From: Clostridia bacterium
GTDB lineage: Bacteria > Bacillota > Clostridia > Oscillospirales > CAG-272
NCBI GenBank assembly: GCA_017937845.1
Contig: JAGBCV010000065.1
Span: forward strand, 1-64,000
Direction of reading: 5' to 3'
DNA length: 64,000 nucleotides
Shown: positions 23,676-33,144 of the stretch, piece by piece
Layout of the letters: each line of letters starts with the position of its first letter
Numbering within the stretch: the stretch's first letter is position 1
Notes under the pieces: generated by a model
The model's input: the letters and a program-made list of their open reading frames with translations, nothing else
Told to the model about the DNA's origin: nothing
Database searches by the model: none
Made by a program: the position numbers and the translations under genes

Positions 23676-26600
23676 GTGGCGAATTTCAGAAAAAGTCTAA
23701 AAACGCTCGTTCTGTTCGTTCTTGCCGTGGCGATGATATTCACAAATATGAGTATCGCTTTGCCCGTTGTAAGTGCGGCAGATGACACGAGCAGCGAGAC
23801 CTATGTAACTGAGATCAAGGGCGCAAACATGACCATTGGTCAGGATCTGTCCTTGAATTATTACGCGACGCTTGCGGACGAACACAAAGATGCAACGATG
23901 CATTTCGTAATGTCCAATGGCAAAGAGGTTGATGTGAAAGGCGTATATGATGACAATCAGGGCGTATACAAATTCACATTGAATGCGATCCCTCCCCAAA
24001 CGATGGGAGATACGATCGATGCAACCTTGAAACTGGGTGATGAAGTTCTTGATGAACATATCGGTTATAGCGTCAAGGCGTATGCACAATCTCAGTTTAC
24101 GAAATACCCTAACGATGCAGAACTGAAACAGCTTCTCACCGATATGCTTTATTACGGCGAAGCGGCTCAGCTCTATCGTAATTATGAAACAGATGCCCTT
24201 GTTACAAATGATGTACAGGGTATCGGAACACCCTCTGATGAAAGTATTTTGCCTACCGAAAGCGGTATGCTCAATCAAGTCGACCCGAATACGACGGCAA
24301 GATTCACTTCGGCAGGCGTTTGGTTTGACTACAACAACAGATTGTATATCAAATTCAATGCGACCGAAGGCGTTACCGTAAAGGTAAATGGTGAAGCCGT
24401 TACATTTGATGGCGCAATGTATAATACAAACGGTATTTATGCAGTCGATTTTGACAAAGTATATACGTTTGAGCTTTATGAGGGTGAGACCCTTGCGAAT
24501 CGTATCGAATACAGCATCAAAGCATACGTATACAATACGATGAACAAAAAAGGTGAAGACGGACAGCTTACCAATATGGCAAAGCTCGTGCGTGCACTCT
24601 ATGCTTACGGTAAATCTGCAGAAGCTTACAGAGATGCAAAGCCTGAAAACGTGATCGTAGGGGATAACTCTGCTACGACCATCGTCATTCCGACATTGGA
24701 TAATAAGGTGTCGAGCGCAGTTTCCATGTTTACTGAAAACGGTGCCATTACAGCTTATGTTCCTGCGGGCGTTGCGTTGGCAACAGACACAGATACGTTG
24801 ACCTTGAAAGTAAACGACATGGCTGATAGCAAAGCGGAAATTTCTTTGGAAAAGACGGAATCTGCCTTTTCTATCAACGTACATATCGACGGCATTTCTG
24901 CGAATAATGATGTTGCTACGAAGATCACCATCAAGGAACTTCTTCCTGTCGGTCTTAACATGGGTAACTATCGTTTCTATCACGTTGAAAACGGCGAAAC
25001 GGTTGAAATGATTCTTCTTGCTGACGGTGCAACACCTGTTCATAACAATTTTGAATATGACCCTGCAACAGGTGATGTTGTGCTTTATCTCACTTCTTTC
25101 TCTGAAATCGCACTTGTTGCGGATACCAAAAATGCTTGGAATGGTGAGTACGATTATTCTTGGTATACAAATGCAGTTGCGCCTGTTGATGGAGAATCTG
25201 TAACTGAATATACTATTGCCAACGCCGACCAGCTTGCGGCATTTGGTGCAATCGTTGGTGGTATGAATGGACAGACACAGGATTCTTTTGATGGAAAATA
25301 TGTCAAACTCCTTGCCGACATCAACCTTGGTGATGATGAAGAACATAATAATCCGGATCTTATTTTCTATCCTATTGGTTATTACTACACTGAAAATTAT
25401 GAAAACAAAGGTACGGTCTACAGTACAGTTTACCCCTTCAAAGGAACCTTCGATGGTAACGGCAATACGATTTCTAACTTTTACCAGAATACTTGGGAAA
25501 TGAAGGGAGATTATAATGACGGTTATCCTTCAGGCTCTAACCACTACAAAGATGCTATGGGTCTCTTTGGTTATGTTGTAAACGGAACCATCAAGAACTT
25601 GACGGTTGACAATTTTTCCTCTGACGGTGAATTTACACCCACAGGTGTTATCGCGGCATATGCGGACGGCAATTCTAATTTTGAAAATATCGCGATCACC
25701 AACTGTAATCCTCGTGTATATAACACAGGTAATGGCAGTATCATTGGTATTGCAGGCAGTACAAGCGCAGCAAATGATGATCATATCGTCCTTAAAAACA
25801 TTACGGTTGACAACAGCAACAAGATTTCTGCGCTTTGGGGTTCTTGGGACGTAGCGTGTGGCGGTCTTGTAGGTATGTATCGTGGCAATGTAAATGGCGA
25901 TGGTAATGCAACAGGCGATACAATCAACTTTGAAAATTGCCATGTAGCGGCACAGATTGACGTATATAATGACGTTTGCGCGAACTATCAGTACTATGCA
26001 TACCGTTATGCAGGTATGATGATTGGTTCTATTCGTCATAACAAAACAGAAAATGGATACTCTTATCCCAATATGGAGGGTATCACAGCAAGCGATTGTA
26101 CGGTTCACTTTGGCACATGGAATGACTATTACTATTGTGAATTGGTTGATAATACCATTGCATCTTATACACATGATTATCAGATGAGCCGTTTGGTTGA
26201 AATTAAGGCTATAAACGGCACTACTATTACTTATCTTGATGATACAACAGGTACAGTTCCTGTTTCGGGAAGAGCAAACTATGTTATCGTTGACTATACC
26301 AAGGGACATGGTACAGATAACGCGACCTGCTACCATTTCCTTGACGGTGAAGTTTGGAATCATGAAGATGGTGGCAAAGAACCCACCGATATCAATGGCG
26401 ATGGTAATGTGGATAGTAGCACTCTCAAAGAAGATAAACAGCACATTTATCTTGAATTTAACCAGCTCTTTACAGGTTATGGTTGGGGCATTTCGAGCAA
26501 AGGCTTGACAGATTTTGAAGGTATTGAAAATATGGATATCACAGAGGGCGATCAAGAGGAATCTGTTGAAAAATTTAAATCCAAATTCACAGGCGATTTC

Positions 26601-29330
26601 CTCTATCGTGTAGGTAATCAAAATGCTGTTGCGCTTGGTTCGCTCTTTGGTAGCGCGGATGATGTAACCATTGATATGTCTGGTTTTTATGTATCCATTG
26701 AAAATATTGCAGGCAATGCCGCAGGTGAATTTACTTCTAATGCAACTTGGACAAACGGAACTATCCAGTTCACTGGCACAGGTGTTGTGAAAGTTACCAT
26801 TCAGGACTACAATTATTGTAAGCCCACGGAACTTTATCTTGAAGTTGTGGATGCGACGAATGCCATATCTAAAACAGATGTCACATCTAAAAATGTAGTG
26901 CTTCTTAATGATATTTCTGGTGGCTTTACTGTGTCGAATGGATTCTCTCTCTATGGTAACGGTTTCAAGGCTACTTGTTCAGGAGATGGCTCTTATAGAA
27001 GTGCAGCTTTGTCGTATGGTTTTGTTACCGTAGAAACTGGCGGAACGCTTGACAACTTACAGATTATATGTGATATTTTCCCTGAATCCTATATGTATAC
27101 TAACGAAATGAAAGCTGGTTCTGACGGAAGATATCCATATGGATATTCTGCGGTTGTTATAAATGGCAACAGTACAATTTCTAACTGCTATATTTATGGT
27201 GCAAGAAACAATATTTTGGTTGTAGAGGGCAATGTTACAATCAAAAATACTGTAACAGAATGCGGAAGTCTTTCTAATATTCAGATTAAAAGCACTGATG
27301 CTTGCACTGTAACTCTTGATGATGTAACTACAATACAATATATAACACAATCAAAATATGATACATCAAAAAAAGTCATGGGATTTGGTGTGATTGTTGG
27401 TGATAACGAAAGCGCATCTAACCCGACAATTAAACTGCTTGGAGATTTGAAACAGTATAACTGGGTAACACAGACGGAGGCTGACACGTTAAGCAATTCA
27501 TATGCAAAACAAGCCATTGGTAGCGCATTGAACGTGAACGATTATCAGCATACGATAAATGAGACGGTTACTGTTAATATGGGTATTGCTTATCTTAATG
27601 ACAAGACTGCGACTATTACTGATGAACGAGAAAATAAAGAAACTATTCAGTATAAGCTTTCTAGTATATCTATGTTGGGATACACTGGACAAGTATATTC
27701 AATAACCAGTGAAAGCAGTATAACATTTGAATCGAGATATGATCCGAACACTGATGAAGTTATTCCTTATGCACCGAATGCGAACGGATATATTCTTCCA
27801 ACAATTTCATGGAATGCTACCACAAGTAATGCTATAACAACAACAAATGGCTACAATAAAGACCAAAACCGCCCTTTGTGTGAGATTGTCTTTGATTTAG
27901 ATAATATCGAGGGTGGCAGTTATACCTTTAATTTTAACGATTTGAGTGTGAAAAAGCATGGCGTGGACTTGTCGTTTACGGTAAAAGACAGTAATGGAAA
28001 TTTAGTAGATAAGAACGCCAATATTGTTTTGAATCAGCTGTTTAAGGAAGAATATACATTAGAAATTACCGATAATATGATTTATGGTGCAGGTGCTGTA
28101 AAAGAGGATGCTAAAAATTGTTCGTATCCTGTTGTGCTTCAAGCAACTAAAACCAGCATTGAGCCTCCCAAGTTTACCAATGCGGGAACTGCCACAGCAA
28201 TCAGACTTGTTGAAAAAACAGGTGGTGATTGGCGTCCTGCTTACACTGTTCTGACCGGTGTATCTGTTACCTATTGGAGCGCCTCTGAAAGCAAAGTAAA
28301 AACGGTAGACCTTTCGACCTTGTATAACTCCGGTACTATCAATAGCAATGTGTGGACCTATACTTGTGATGATTATACTTTGACCATCACGGGTGGTGCT
28401 GTTCATAGCGATGGCACAACAATTACTCCCGTAGTGGCTAACGATACGCTTTATTTTGCATCTACAAATAAGGCTTTTGGAACTGGTACGACCAGCAGAT
28501 CTATAATTCTCACCTATGTATTTAGTGATAAGAATGACTCCACTACATGGAATCGCACAGAACCAGTTACATATTCCAACCTTGACGAATATGATTATAA
28601 TAGTTTCAAAAATAATGGGACATTAACCAAACCGAGTAGCAGTAGCGGTTGCATCACCCCCGACACCTTTGTCACCCTCGCAGATGGTACACAGGTTCGT
28701 GTCGATTCCTTGACAGGCAATGAAGAACTCCTCGTTTGGAACATGGAAACAGGTAAACTCGACACAGCTCCTATCATGTTCGTTGATAGCGACCCCGAGG
28801 CGGAATATGAAATCGTTCATCTCTATTTCTCCGACGGAACCGACGTAAAGATTATTTACGAACACGGCTTCTGGGATTATGACCTCAATAAGTACGTTTA
28901 CCTTGATGCAAACGCTTCCGCTTATATTGGTCATACCTTTGCAAAGCAGAATGGCGATACTCTTGAAAAGGTTCAGCTTGTGGATGTTGTCATTGAAAAA
29001 GAAATGACAACCGCATGGAGCCCTGTAACAGCGCATCATCTTTGCTACTTTGTAAACGGTATGCTTTCGATGCCCGGTGGTGTAGGCGGTCTGTTCAATA
29101 TTTTCGATGTTGATGCCGATACCATGACATATGACTACGAAGCAATGCAGAAAGATATTGAAACTTATGGACTTTACACCTACGAAGAATTGAATGCGAT
29201 TTGTCCTCTCTCTGAGGAAATGTTCAATGCCGCAGGCGGTGCATATCTTAAGATTTCGATTGCAAAAGGAAATCTTACCGAAGACGAGTTGATTACGATG
29301 ATTAACCGTTACAGCAAATTCTTTGCATAA
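23676..29330 (+). CDS. giant secreted surface protein with C-terminal Hint autoprocessing domain
   Basis: The 1,884-residue protein starts at a GTG behind AAAGGAGG and has a signal peptide (basic FRKSLK, hydrophobic core, cleavage near VVSAAD at 31-36). Two related domains follow (about 40-175 and 205-325), both ending YS(V/I)KAY... and an LLxxM/LxxxL, YGxxA, YR pattern (Tyr131 and Tyr279 equivalent). A region near 500-850 has GLUG-like turns such as FDGNGNTISNFY at about 591. A dockerin-like DINGDGNVD loop lies near 904. After a Ser-rich linker, residues 1659-1884 look like a Hint domain: block A Cys1659 (GCITPDTFVTLADG), block B His1730 (YEHGFW), and HHLCYFVNG at 1787-1795 like block F. The final intein Asn is not seen. 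No LPXTG or SLH anchor is present. Confidence 0.82.
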   Translation: MANFRKSLKTLVLFVLAVAMIFTNMSIALPVVSAADDTSSETYVTEIKGANMTIGQDLSLNYYATLADEHKDATMHFVMSNGKEVDVKGVYDDNQGVYKFTLNAIPPQTMGDTIDATLKLGDEVLDEHIGYSVKAYAQSQFTKYPNDAELKQLLTDMLYYGEAAQLYRNYETDALVTNDVQGIGTPSDESILPTESGMLNQVDPNTTARFTSAGVWFDYNNRLYIKFNATEGVTVKVNGEAVTFDGAMYNTNGIYAVDFDKVYTFELYEGETLANRIEYSIKAYVYNTMNKKGEDGQLTNMAKLVRALYAYGKSAEAYRDAKPENVIVGDNSATTIVIPTLDNKVSSAVSMFTENGAITAYVPAGVALATDTDTLTLKVNDMADSKAEISLEKTESAFSINVHIDGISANNDVATKITIKELLPVGLNMGNYRFYHVENGETVEMILLADGATPVHNNFEYDPATGDVVLYLTSFSEIALVADTKNAWNGEYDYSWYTNAVAPVDGESVTEYTIANADQLAAFGAIVGGMNGQTQDSFDGKYVKLLADINLGDDEEHNNPDLIFYPIGYYYTENYENKGTVYSTVYPFKGTFDGNGNTISNFYQNTWEMKGDYNDGYPSGSNHYKDAMGLFGYVVNGTIKNLTVDNFSSDGEFTPTGVIAAYADGNSNFENIAITNCNPRVYNTGNGSIIGIAGSTSAANDDHIVLKNITVDNSNKISALWGSWDVACGGLVGMYRGNVNGDGNATGDTINFENCHVAAQIDVYNDVCANYQYYAYRYAGMMIGSIRHNKTENGYSYPNMEGITASDCTVHFGTWNDYYYCELVDNTIASYTHDYQMSRLVEIKAINGTTITYLDDTTGTVPVSGRANYVIVDYTKGHGTDNATCYHFLDGEVWNHEDGGKEPTDINGDGNVDSSTLKEDKQHIYLEFNQLFTGYGWGISSKGLTDFEGIENMDITEGDQEESVEKFKSKFTGDFLYRVGNQNAVALGSLFGSADDVTIDMSGFYVSIENIAGNAAGEFTSNATWTNGTIQFTGTGVVKVTIQDYNYCKPTELYLEVVDATNAISKTDVTSKNVVLLNDISGGFTVSNGFSLYGNGFKATCSGDGSYRSAALSYGFVTVETGGTLDNLQIICDIFPESYMYTNEMKAGSDGRYPYGYSAVVINGNSTISNCYIYGARNNILVVEGNVTIKNTVTECGSLSNIQIKSTDACTVTLDDVTTIQYITQSKYDTSKKVMGFGVIVGDNESASNPTIKLLGDLKQYNWVTQTEADTLSNSYAKQAIGSALNVNDYQHTINETVTVNMGIAYLNDKTATITDERENKETIQYKLSSISMLGYTGQVYSITSESSITFESRYDPNTDEVIPYAPNANGYILPTISWNATTSNAITTTNGYNKDQNRPLCEIVFDLDNIEGGSYTFNFNDLSVKKHGVDLSFTVKDSNGNLVDKNANIVLNQLFKEEYTLEITDNMIYGAGAVKEDAKNCSYPVVLQATKTSIEPPKFTNAGTATAIRLVEKTGGDWRPAYTVLTGVSVTYWSASESKVKTVDLSTLYNSGTINSNVWTYTCDDYTLTITGGAVHSDGTTITPVVANDTLYFASTNKAFGTGTTSRSIILTYVFSDKNDSTTWNRTEPVTYSNLDEYDYNSFKNNGTLTKPSSSSGCITPDTFVTLADGTQVRVDSLTGNEELLVWNMETGKLDTAPIMFVDSDPEAEYEIVHLYFSDGTDVKIIYEHGFWDYDLNKYVYLDANASAYIGHTFAKQNGDTLEKVQLVDVVIEKEMTTAWSPVTAHHLCYFVNGMLSMPGGVGGLFNIFDVDADTMTYDYEAMQKDIETYGLYTYEELNAICPLSEEMFNAAGGAYLKISIAKGNLTEDELITMINRYSKFFA

Positions 29331-29335
29331 TTGAT

Positions 29336-29376
29336 AAAAGCCGTTACATATCCCTCGTGGGTATGTAACGGCTTTT
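29336..29376 (+). terminator. intrinsic terminator of the large secreted protein
   Basis: AAAAGCCGTTACATA (29336-29350) pairs with TATGTAACGGCTTTT (29362-29376) around a short GC-containing loop. Confidence 0.88.
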
Positions 29377-29419
29377 CCATTAAACTTTTATTAAAACGTG
29401 TTTACTTTCAAAAATGTTA

Positions 29420-29448
29420 TTGCCAAAAACAATATGATATGGTATAAT
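29420..29448 (+). promoter_or_regulatory. promoter of the VTT-acyltransferase gene
   Basis: TTGCCA (29420-29425), 17-base spacer, consensus TATAAT (29443-29448), about 50 bases before the start. Confidence 0.8.
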
Positions 29449-29496
29449 GAATCATATTTATTTCTTCCATAAACAATTTGACTTGGAGCTTTGCTT

Positions 29497-31422
29497 ATGA
29501 AATCTAAAATACCATTGAAATATAAAATCATGACGGCAATTTTTCTCGCCGTTTTTCTTTCGCTTCTCCTGTGGTTCTTCCTTTCGGGAGAAAATGCCAT
29601 GCTTTTGAGAAGCATTTTTCTCGAAAAACAAACAGGCGATGAATTGCGTGAATCTCTTTTGGCGCTCGGCTTTCGCGGATATATCACGATTGCCTCACTT
29701 TCTATGTTACAGGTCTTGATGGCGTTCTTGCCTGCGGAGCCTGTACAGGTGATTGCAGGGCTTTCTTTTGGTTTTCCTTTGGGACTTTTGTGTTGCGCGA
29801 TCGGCGTTTTCCTCGGAAATTTGATGATCTATATTTTATATCGTGTATACGGCGAAAAAATTCAAGATTATTTCATCCGAAATATCAATATCGATTTTGA
29901 AAAAGCCGCAACCTCTGAAAAAATCGTTCTCATTATTTTTATCTTGTATTTCTTACCTGCCATTCCATATGGCATGATATGCTTTTTTGCGGCAAGCGTT
30001 GGTATGAAATATCCGCGTTTTGCTTTGGTCACTTTCCTTGGCAGTTTGCCATCTGTTTGTATCGGTGTCGGACTTGGCAATATGGCGATCGAATATGGTT
30101 TTTTGATCTCACTTTCGGTTTTCTTAGTCTTGCTTGCGCTTCTTGCCGTTGCCCTTTGGAATCGAAAAAAACTTTTTGCTAAAGTCAATGACTATATTGC
30201 CCGCATTGCGAAAGAAAAAGGTCATCATGTGAAATTTTATAAGCCCTCTAAGTTAAGATTGCCGTATATCATTTCGCGTATCGTGTTCTTTTTCTGCGGT
30301 ATCCGTGTTCGTTATGTCGACCGCGTGGGTGATACCATGCAAACGCCATGCGTCGTTCTTTGTAATCACGGTTCGTTTATCGATTTTGCTTATGCAGGCT
30401 CATTGCTTCGGAAAAAAAGTCCGAATTTTATCGTGGCCAGACTTTATTTTTATCAAAAACAATTCGGAAAGCTTTTGCGCTCCTTTGGTTGTTTCCCGAA
30501 AAGTATGTTTGCTTTGGACCTTGAAAGCATGAAAAATAGCTTAAAGGTTTTGCATAGCGGAGGGATTCTTGCCATGATGCCCGAAGCAAGACTTTCTACC
30601 GTCGGACGTTTTGAAGATATCCAGCCGGGAACGTACAGCTTTTTGAAAAAAATGAACGTGCCGATCTATTCCATCGTGATTCACGGAGATTATTTGGCTG
30701 ACCCTAAATGGGGAAAAGGACTTCGCCGCGGTTCACTTGTAGAAGCGACGTTGGAGCTTCTGCTCAGTGTCGAAGAATTGCAGACCTTGTCGGTGGAGGA
30801 GATTCAAAAGCGCGTCGAGGAACGCCTTTCTTACGATGAATTTGCATGGCTCAAAACACACCCTGAGATTCGTTACCGTTCAGGAAAAATGGCAAAGGGA
30901 CTTGAAAATATCTTGACCACTTGTCCTGTGTGCGGTCAAAAATATACCTTGAAAACAAAAGGGAAGAGCATCTTCTGTGAAACATGCGGAAAGATTGCAA
31001 CGATAAACGAACGATATGCCTTTGTGGATGAAAAGCCGTTCTCGAATTTTTCCGTATGGTATGAGGAGCAATTCGATGATTTGCGTACCGTTATCGAAAC
31101 AAATGAAGATTATCACTTGACTTCCAAGGTCAAGCTCTATCGCCCCTCTAAGGACGGAAAGAAAATGCTTCGCTTCGTGGGAGATGGCGTTTGCACTTTG
31201 GATGCCAAAGGCTTGATCTATCAAGGAATACAGGATGGAGAGGAGATCACGTTCAATGTTCCCATCAAGCAAATTTATCGTTTGCTTTTTGGGGCGGGAG
31301 AAAATTTCGAGATTTACATCGGAAGTGAGATATACTATTTTGTTCCCGAAGAACGCAGAAGCGCCGTCGAATGGTATATGGCGTCTATGATTCTTTCCGA
31401 CCGAGCAAATGCTTGTCAGTAA
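29497..31422 (+). CDS. VTT (DedA/TVP38-like) membrane domain fused to a PlsC-type acyltransferase and a zinc ribbon
   Basis: The 641-residue protein has three parts. Residues 10-225 are helical with the VTT (SNARE-associated Golgi) signature: FLPAEPVQVIAGLSFGFPLG at 78-97 and YFLPAIPYGMICF at 151-163. Residues 255-450 form a lysophosphatidate-acyltransferase-like domain with NHGSFID (catalytic His291 and Asp296) and MPEARLS at 361-367 in place of the usual EGTR. Residues 476-497 hold a CPVCG...CETCG zinc ribbon, followed by about 140 residues. GGAG 8 bases upstream selects the ATG at 29497 over a TTG at 29491. A role in remodelling membrane glycerolipids, with VTT as a lipid scramblase or flippase partner, is an inference. 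Confidence 0.85.
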   Translation: MKSKIPLKYKIMTAIFLAVFLSLLLWFFLSGENAMLLRSIFLEKQTGDELRESLLALGFRGYITIASLSMLQVLMAFLPAEPVQVIAGLSFGFPLGLLCCAIGVFLGNLMIYILYRVYGEKIQDYFIRNINIDFEKAATSEKIVLIIFILYFLPAIPYGMICFFAASVGMKYPRFALVTFLGSLPSVCIGVGLGNMAIEYGFLISLSVFLVLLALLAVALWNRKKLFAKVNDYIARIAKEKGHHVKFYKPSKLRLPYIISRIVFFFCGIRVRYVDRVGDTMQTPCVVLCNHGSFIDFAYAGSLLRKKSPNFIVARLYFYQKQFGKLLRSFGCFPKSMFALDLESMKNSLKVLHSGGILAMMPEARLSTVGRFEDIQPGTYSFLKKMNVPIYSIVIHGDYLADPKWGKGLRRGSLVEATLELLLSVEELQTLSVEEIQKRVEERLSYDEFAWLKTHPEIRYRSGKMAKGLENILTTCPVCGQKYTLKTKGKSIFCETCGKIATINERYAFVDEKPFSNFSVWYEEQFDDLRTVIETNEDYHLTSKVKLYRPSKDGKKMLRFVGDGVCTLDAKGLIYQGIQDGEEITFNVPIKQIYRLLFGAGENFEIYIGSEIYYFVPEERRSAVEWYMASMILSDRANACQ

Positions 31423-31459
31423 ATGAGATTTGATAAAGACTTTGAAAGGATGCACGACT

Positions 31460-32899
31460 ATGCATAAAACAAAAAATATATCCGAGAATACCGCTTCCGC
31501 CAATATTGGCGTTCGTGTTTTCTTGACCGTCATGGCGGTCTTGATCGCGGTTTTGATCGTTTGCGGTGTCTTATCGTATTTTATCCCACAAGGCTCCTTT
31601 GAACGCGATGAAGCAGGTATTATCATCACCGATACGTATCATGAAGCAGAAATCTCCGGAATTTCGCCTTGGCGTGTATTGACAGCGCCCGTCCGCGTAT
31701 TTGCCTCCGAAGATTCCTTGACCATCATCATGATCAGCATTTTTTTGCTTGTCATGAGCGGCATTTTTAATTTGTTGCAAAAAACAGGCGGTATTCAGAT
31801 CTTCATTGAACGTATCATTCGTAAGCTTGGCACGCGCAGAAAATCGGTCGTCTGCTTGACGGTGCTTATTTTCATGTTGTTCGGTAGCTTTTTCGGTATG
31901 TTTGAAGAATTGGTCGCGCTTCTTCCCATCGTGATTCTCATGATGCTCTCCTTGAAAATGGATACCATGACGGGACTTGGTACTTGTCTTTTGGCGGCGT
32001 GCTTTGGCTTTTCCGCGGCGATCACAAACCCTTTTTCCGTGGGACTTGCCGCGCAGATCGTTGAGCACCCCTTGTCCTCCGGTATTTGGCTCCGCATCGT
32101 ATTTTTTGTGATGACGTATATTACGCTCTGTGCGTTTTTGATCTTGCATCTGAGAAAGATTCGCAAAAATCCAAAAGCCTCTCCCACATATGAAAGCGAC
32201 CTCGCCAAGCAACAGGTCATGGAAGAAGTGCCTGCTCCGACAGAATCTTCGGATAAGATCTTTCGTGTATATGCCGTCTTTTTTTCGATTCAAGCTGTGC
32301 TTCTTCTGTTGATCGCATCCGTGAGAGCCATTTCTGCGCTCGCAATTCCGATCCTAACCATTAGCTTTTTGGTTTGCGGAACCGTTTCCGGCTTGCTTGT
32401 TTGTCAAAAGAAACGCATGGTCGCCTTCCATATCGTTATGGGTGCGGTCTCCATGATTCCCGCGGTCATCATCATTGCCGTTGCGTCCTCGGTAAAGCTC
32501 GTTATGATGGAAAGCGGTATCATGGATACTATTATGTATCGCGTCATCACGGTGCTTGACGGAAAAAATAAATTCTTGGCAATTTTCTTGATTTACTTAT
32601 TGATTTTGTTTTTGCAGGTCTTTATCGGCTCTGCATCGGCAAAGCTCTTGCTCGTTATGCCCATCGTTATGCCCGTTGCCGCGGCAATCGGACTTTCGCC
32701 GTCCATCGTCATTTTGGCGTATTGCAAGGCAGATGGCTTTACTGACGTCATTCTTCCGACAAACCCCGTTCTGTTGATCGGTCTTTCCATGGCGAACGTT
32801 TCCTATGGTAAATGGGTCAAATGGACTTGGAAATTGCAGGCAGTGCTTCTTTTGTTAACAGTCGCAGTGCTGTTTTTCGGTGTTGCCATCGGTTATTGA
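31460..32899 (+). CDS. YfcC/DcuC-type membrane carrier
   Basis: The 479-residue, roughly 12-helix protein resembles the YfcC family (ion-transporter superfamily members proposed to carry basic amino acids or C4-dicarboxylates). Seen are the early SYFIPQGSFERDE loop after helix 1, FGSFFGMFEELVALLPIVI, the re-entrant-like GFSAAITNPFSVGLAAQI, and in the second half SASAKLLLVMPIVMPVA and TNPVLLIGLSMANVSYGKW. AAAGGA selects the ATG at 31460. It lies 37 bases after the acyltransferase gene and is probably co-transcribed. The substrate is unknown. Confidence 0.85.
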   Translation: MHKTKNISENTASANIGVRVFLTVMAVLIAVLIVCGVLSYFIPQGSFERDEAGIIITDTYHEAEISGISPWRVLTAPVRVFASEDSLTIIMISIFLLVMSGIFNLLQKTGGIQIFIERIIRKLGTRRKSVVCLTVLIFMLFGSFFGMFEELVALLPIVILMMLSLKMDTMTGLGTCLLAACFGFSAAITNPFSVGLAAQIVEHPLSSGIWLRIVFFVMTYITLCAFLILHLRKIRKNPKASPTYESDLAKQQVMEEVPAPTESSDKIFRVYAVFFSIQAVLLLLIASVRAISALAIPILTISFLVCGTVSGLLVCQKKRMVAFHIVMGAVSMIPAVIIIAVASSVKLVMMESGIMDTIMYRVITVLDGKNKFLAIFLIYLLILFLQVFIGSASAKLLLVMPIVMPVAAAIGLSPSIVILAYCKADGFTDVILPTNPVLLIGLSMANVSYGKWVKWTWKLQAVLLLLTVAVLFFGVAIGY

Positions 32900-32940
32900 G
32901 TGTTTCCCTAAATAATCCGATTTATTTGAAGATATACATA

Positions 32941-32969
32941 TTGACAAAACTTGATTTATAGGGTATAAT
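32941..32969 (+). promoter_or_regulatory. consensus promoter of the pfl operon
   Basis: Consensus TTGACA (32941-32946), 17-base spacer, consensus TATAAT (32964-32969), just upstream of the ZTP aptamer. Confidence 0.9.
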
Positions 32970-32980
32970 AATAGTACAAA

Positions 32981-33058
32981 GTCTACATGACTGACGGATT
33001 GCGCGGATTACCGCGGTGGAGTGTAGAAATATTATATTTATATGCCGACCGTCTGGGC
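32981..33058 (+). ncRNA. ZTP riboswitch (pfl motif)
   Basis: P1 forms between CTACA (32983-32987) and TGTAG (33022-33026). An inner hairpin pairs CGCGG with CCGCG (33002-33015). The pseudoknot pairs GACGG (32993-32997) with CCGTC (33049-33053), which is part of the hallmark CCGnCTGGGC. The hairpin of the following terminator reuses GGGC of that hallmark, so ligand binding should favour read-through. It controls pflB, the gene class for which the motif was named, tying formate production to one-carbon/purine status. Confidence 0.92.
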
Positions 33059-33103
33059 AATTCAATTTTTTAATTTTTAGAAAGTTGAATTGCCCTTTTT
33101 GTT
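33055..33103 (+). terminator. ZTP-riboswitch-controlled terminator
   Basis: GGGCAATTCAA (33055-33065) pairs with TTGAATTGCCC (33085-33095), followed by TTTTTGTTT. Its 5' arm overlaps the last conserved bases of the aptamer. Confidence 0.9.
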
Positions 33104-33144
33104 TGGAAACAAATGGCGATTCAATGATCAAGGAGGAACAAACA

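Noticed and set aside
28650-29330. A full protein-splicing intein at the end of the giant protein
   Set aside because: The domain ends without the terminal Asn and with no C-extein, so hedgehog-like cleavage is more plausible than splicing.
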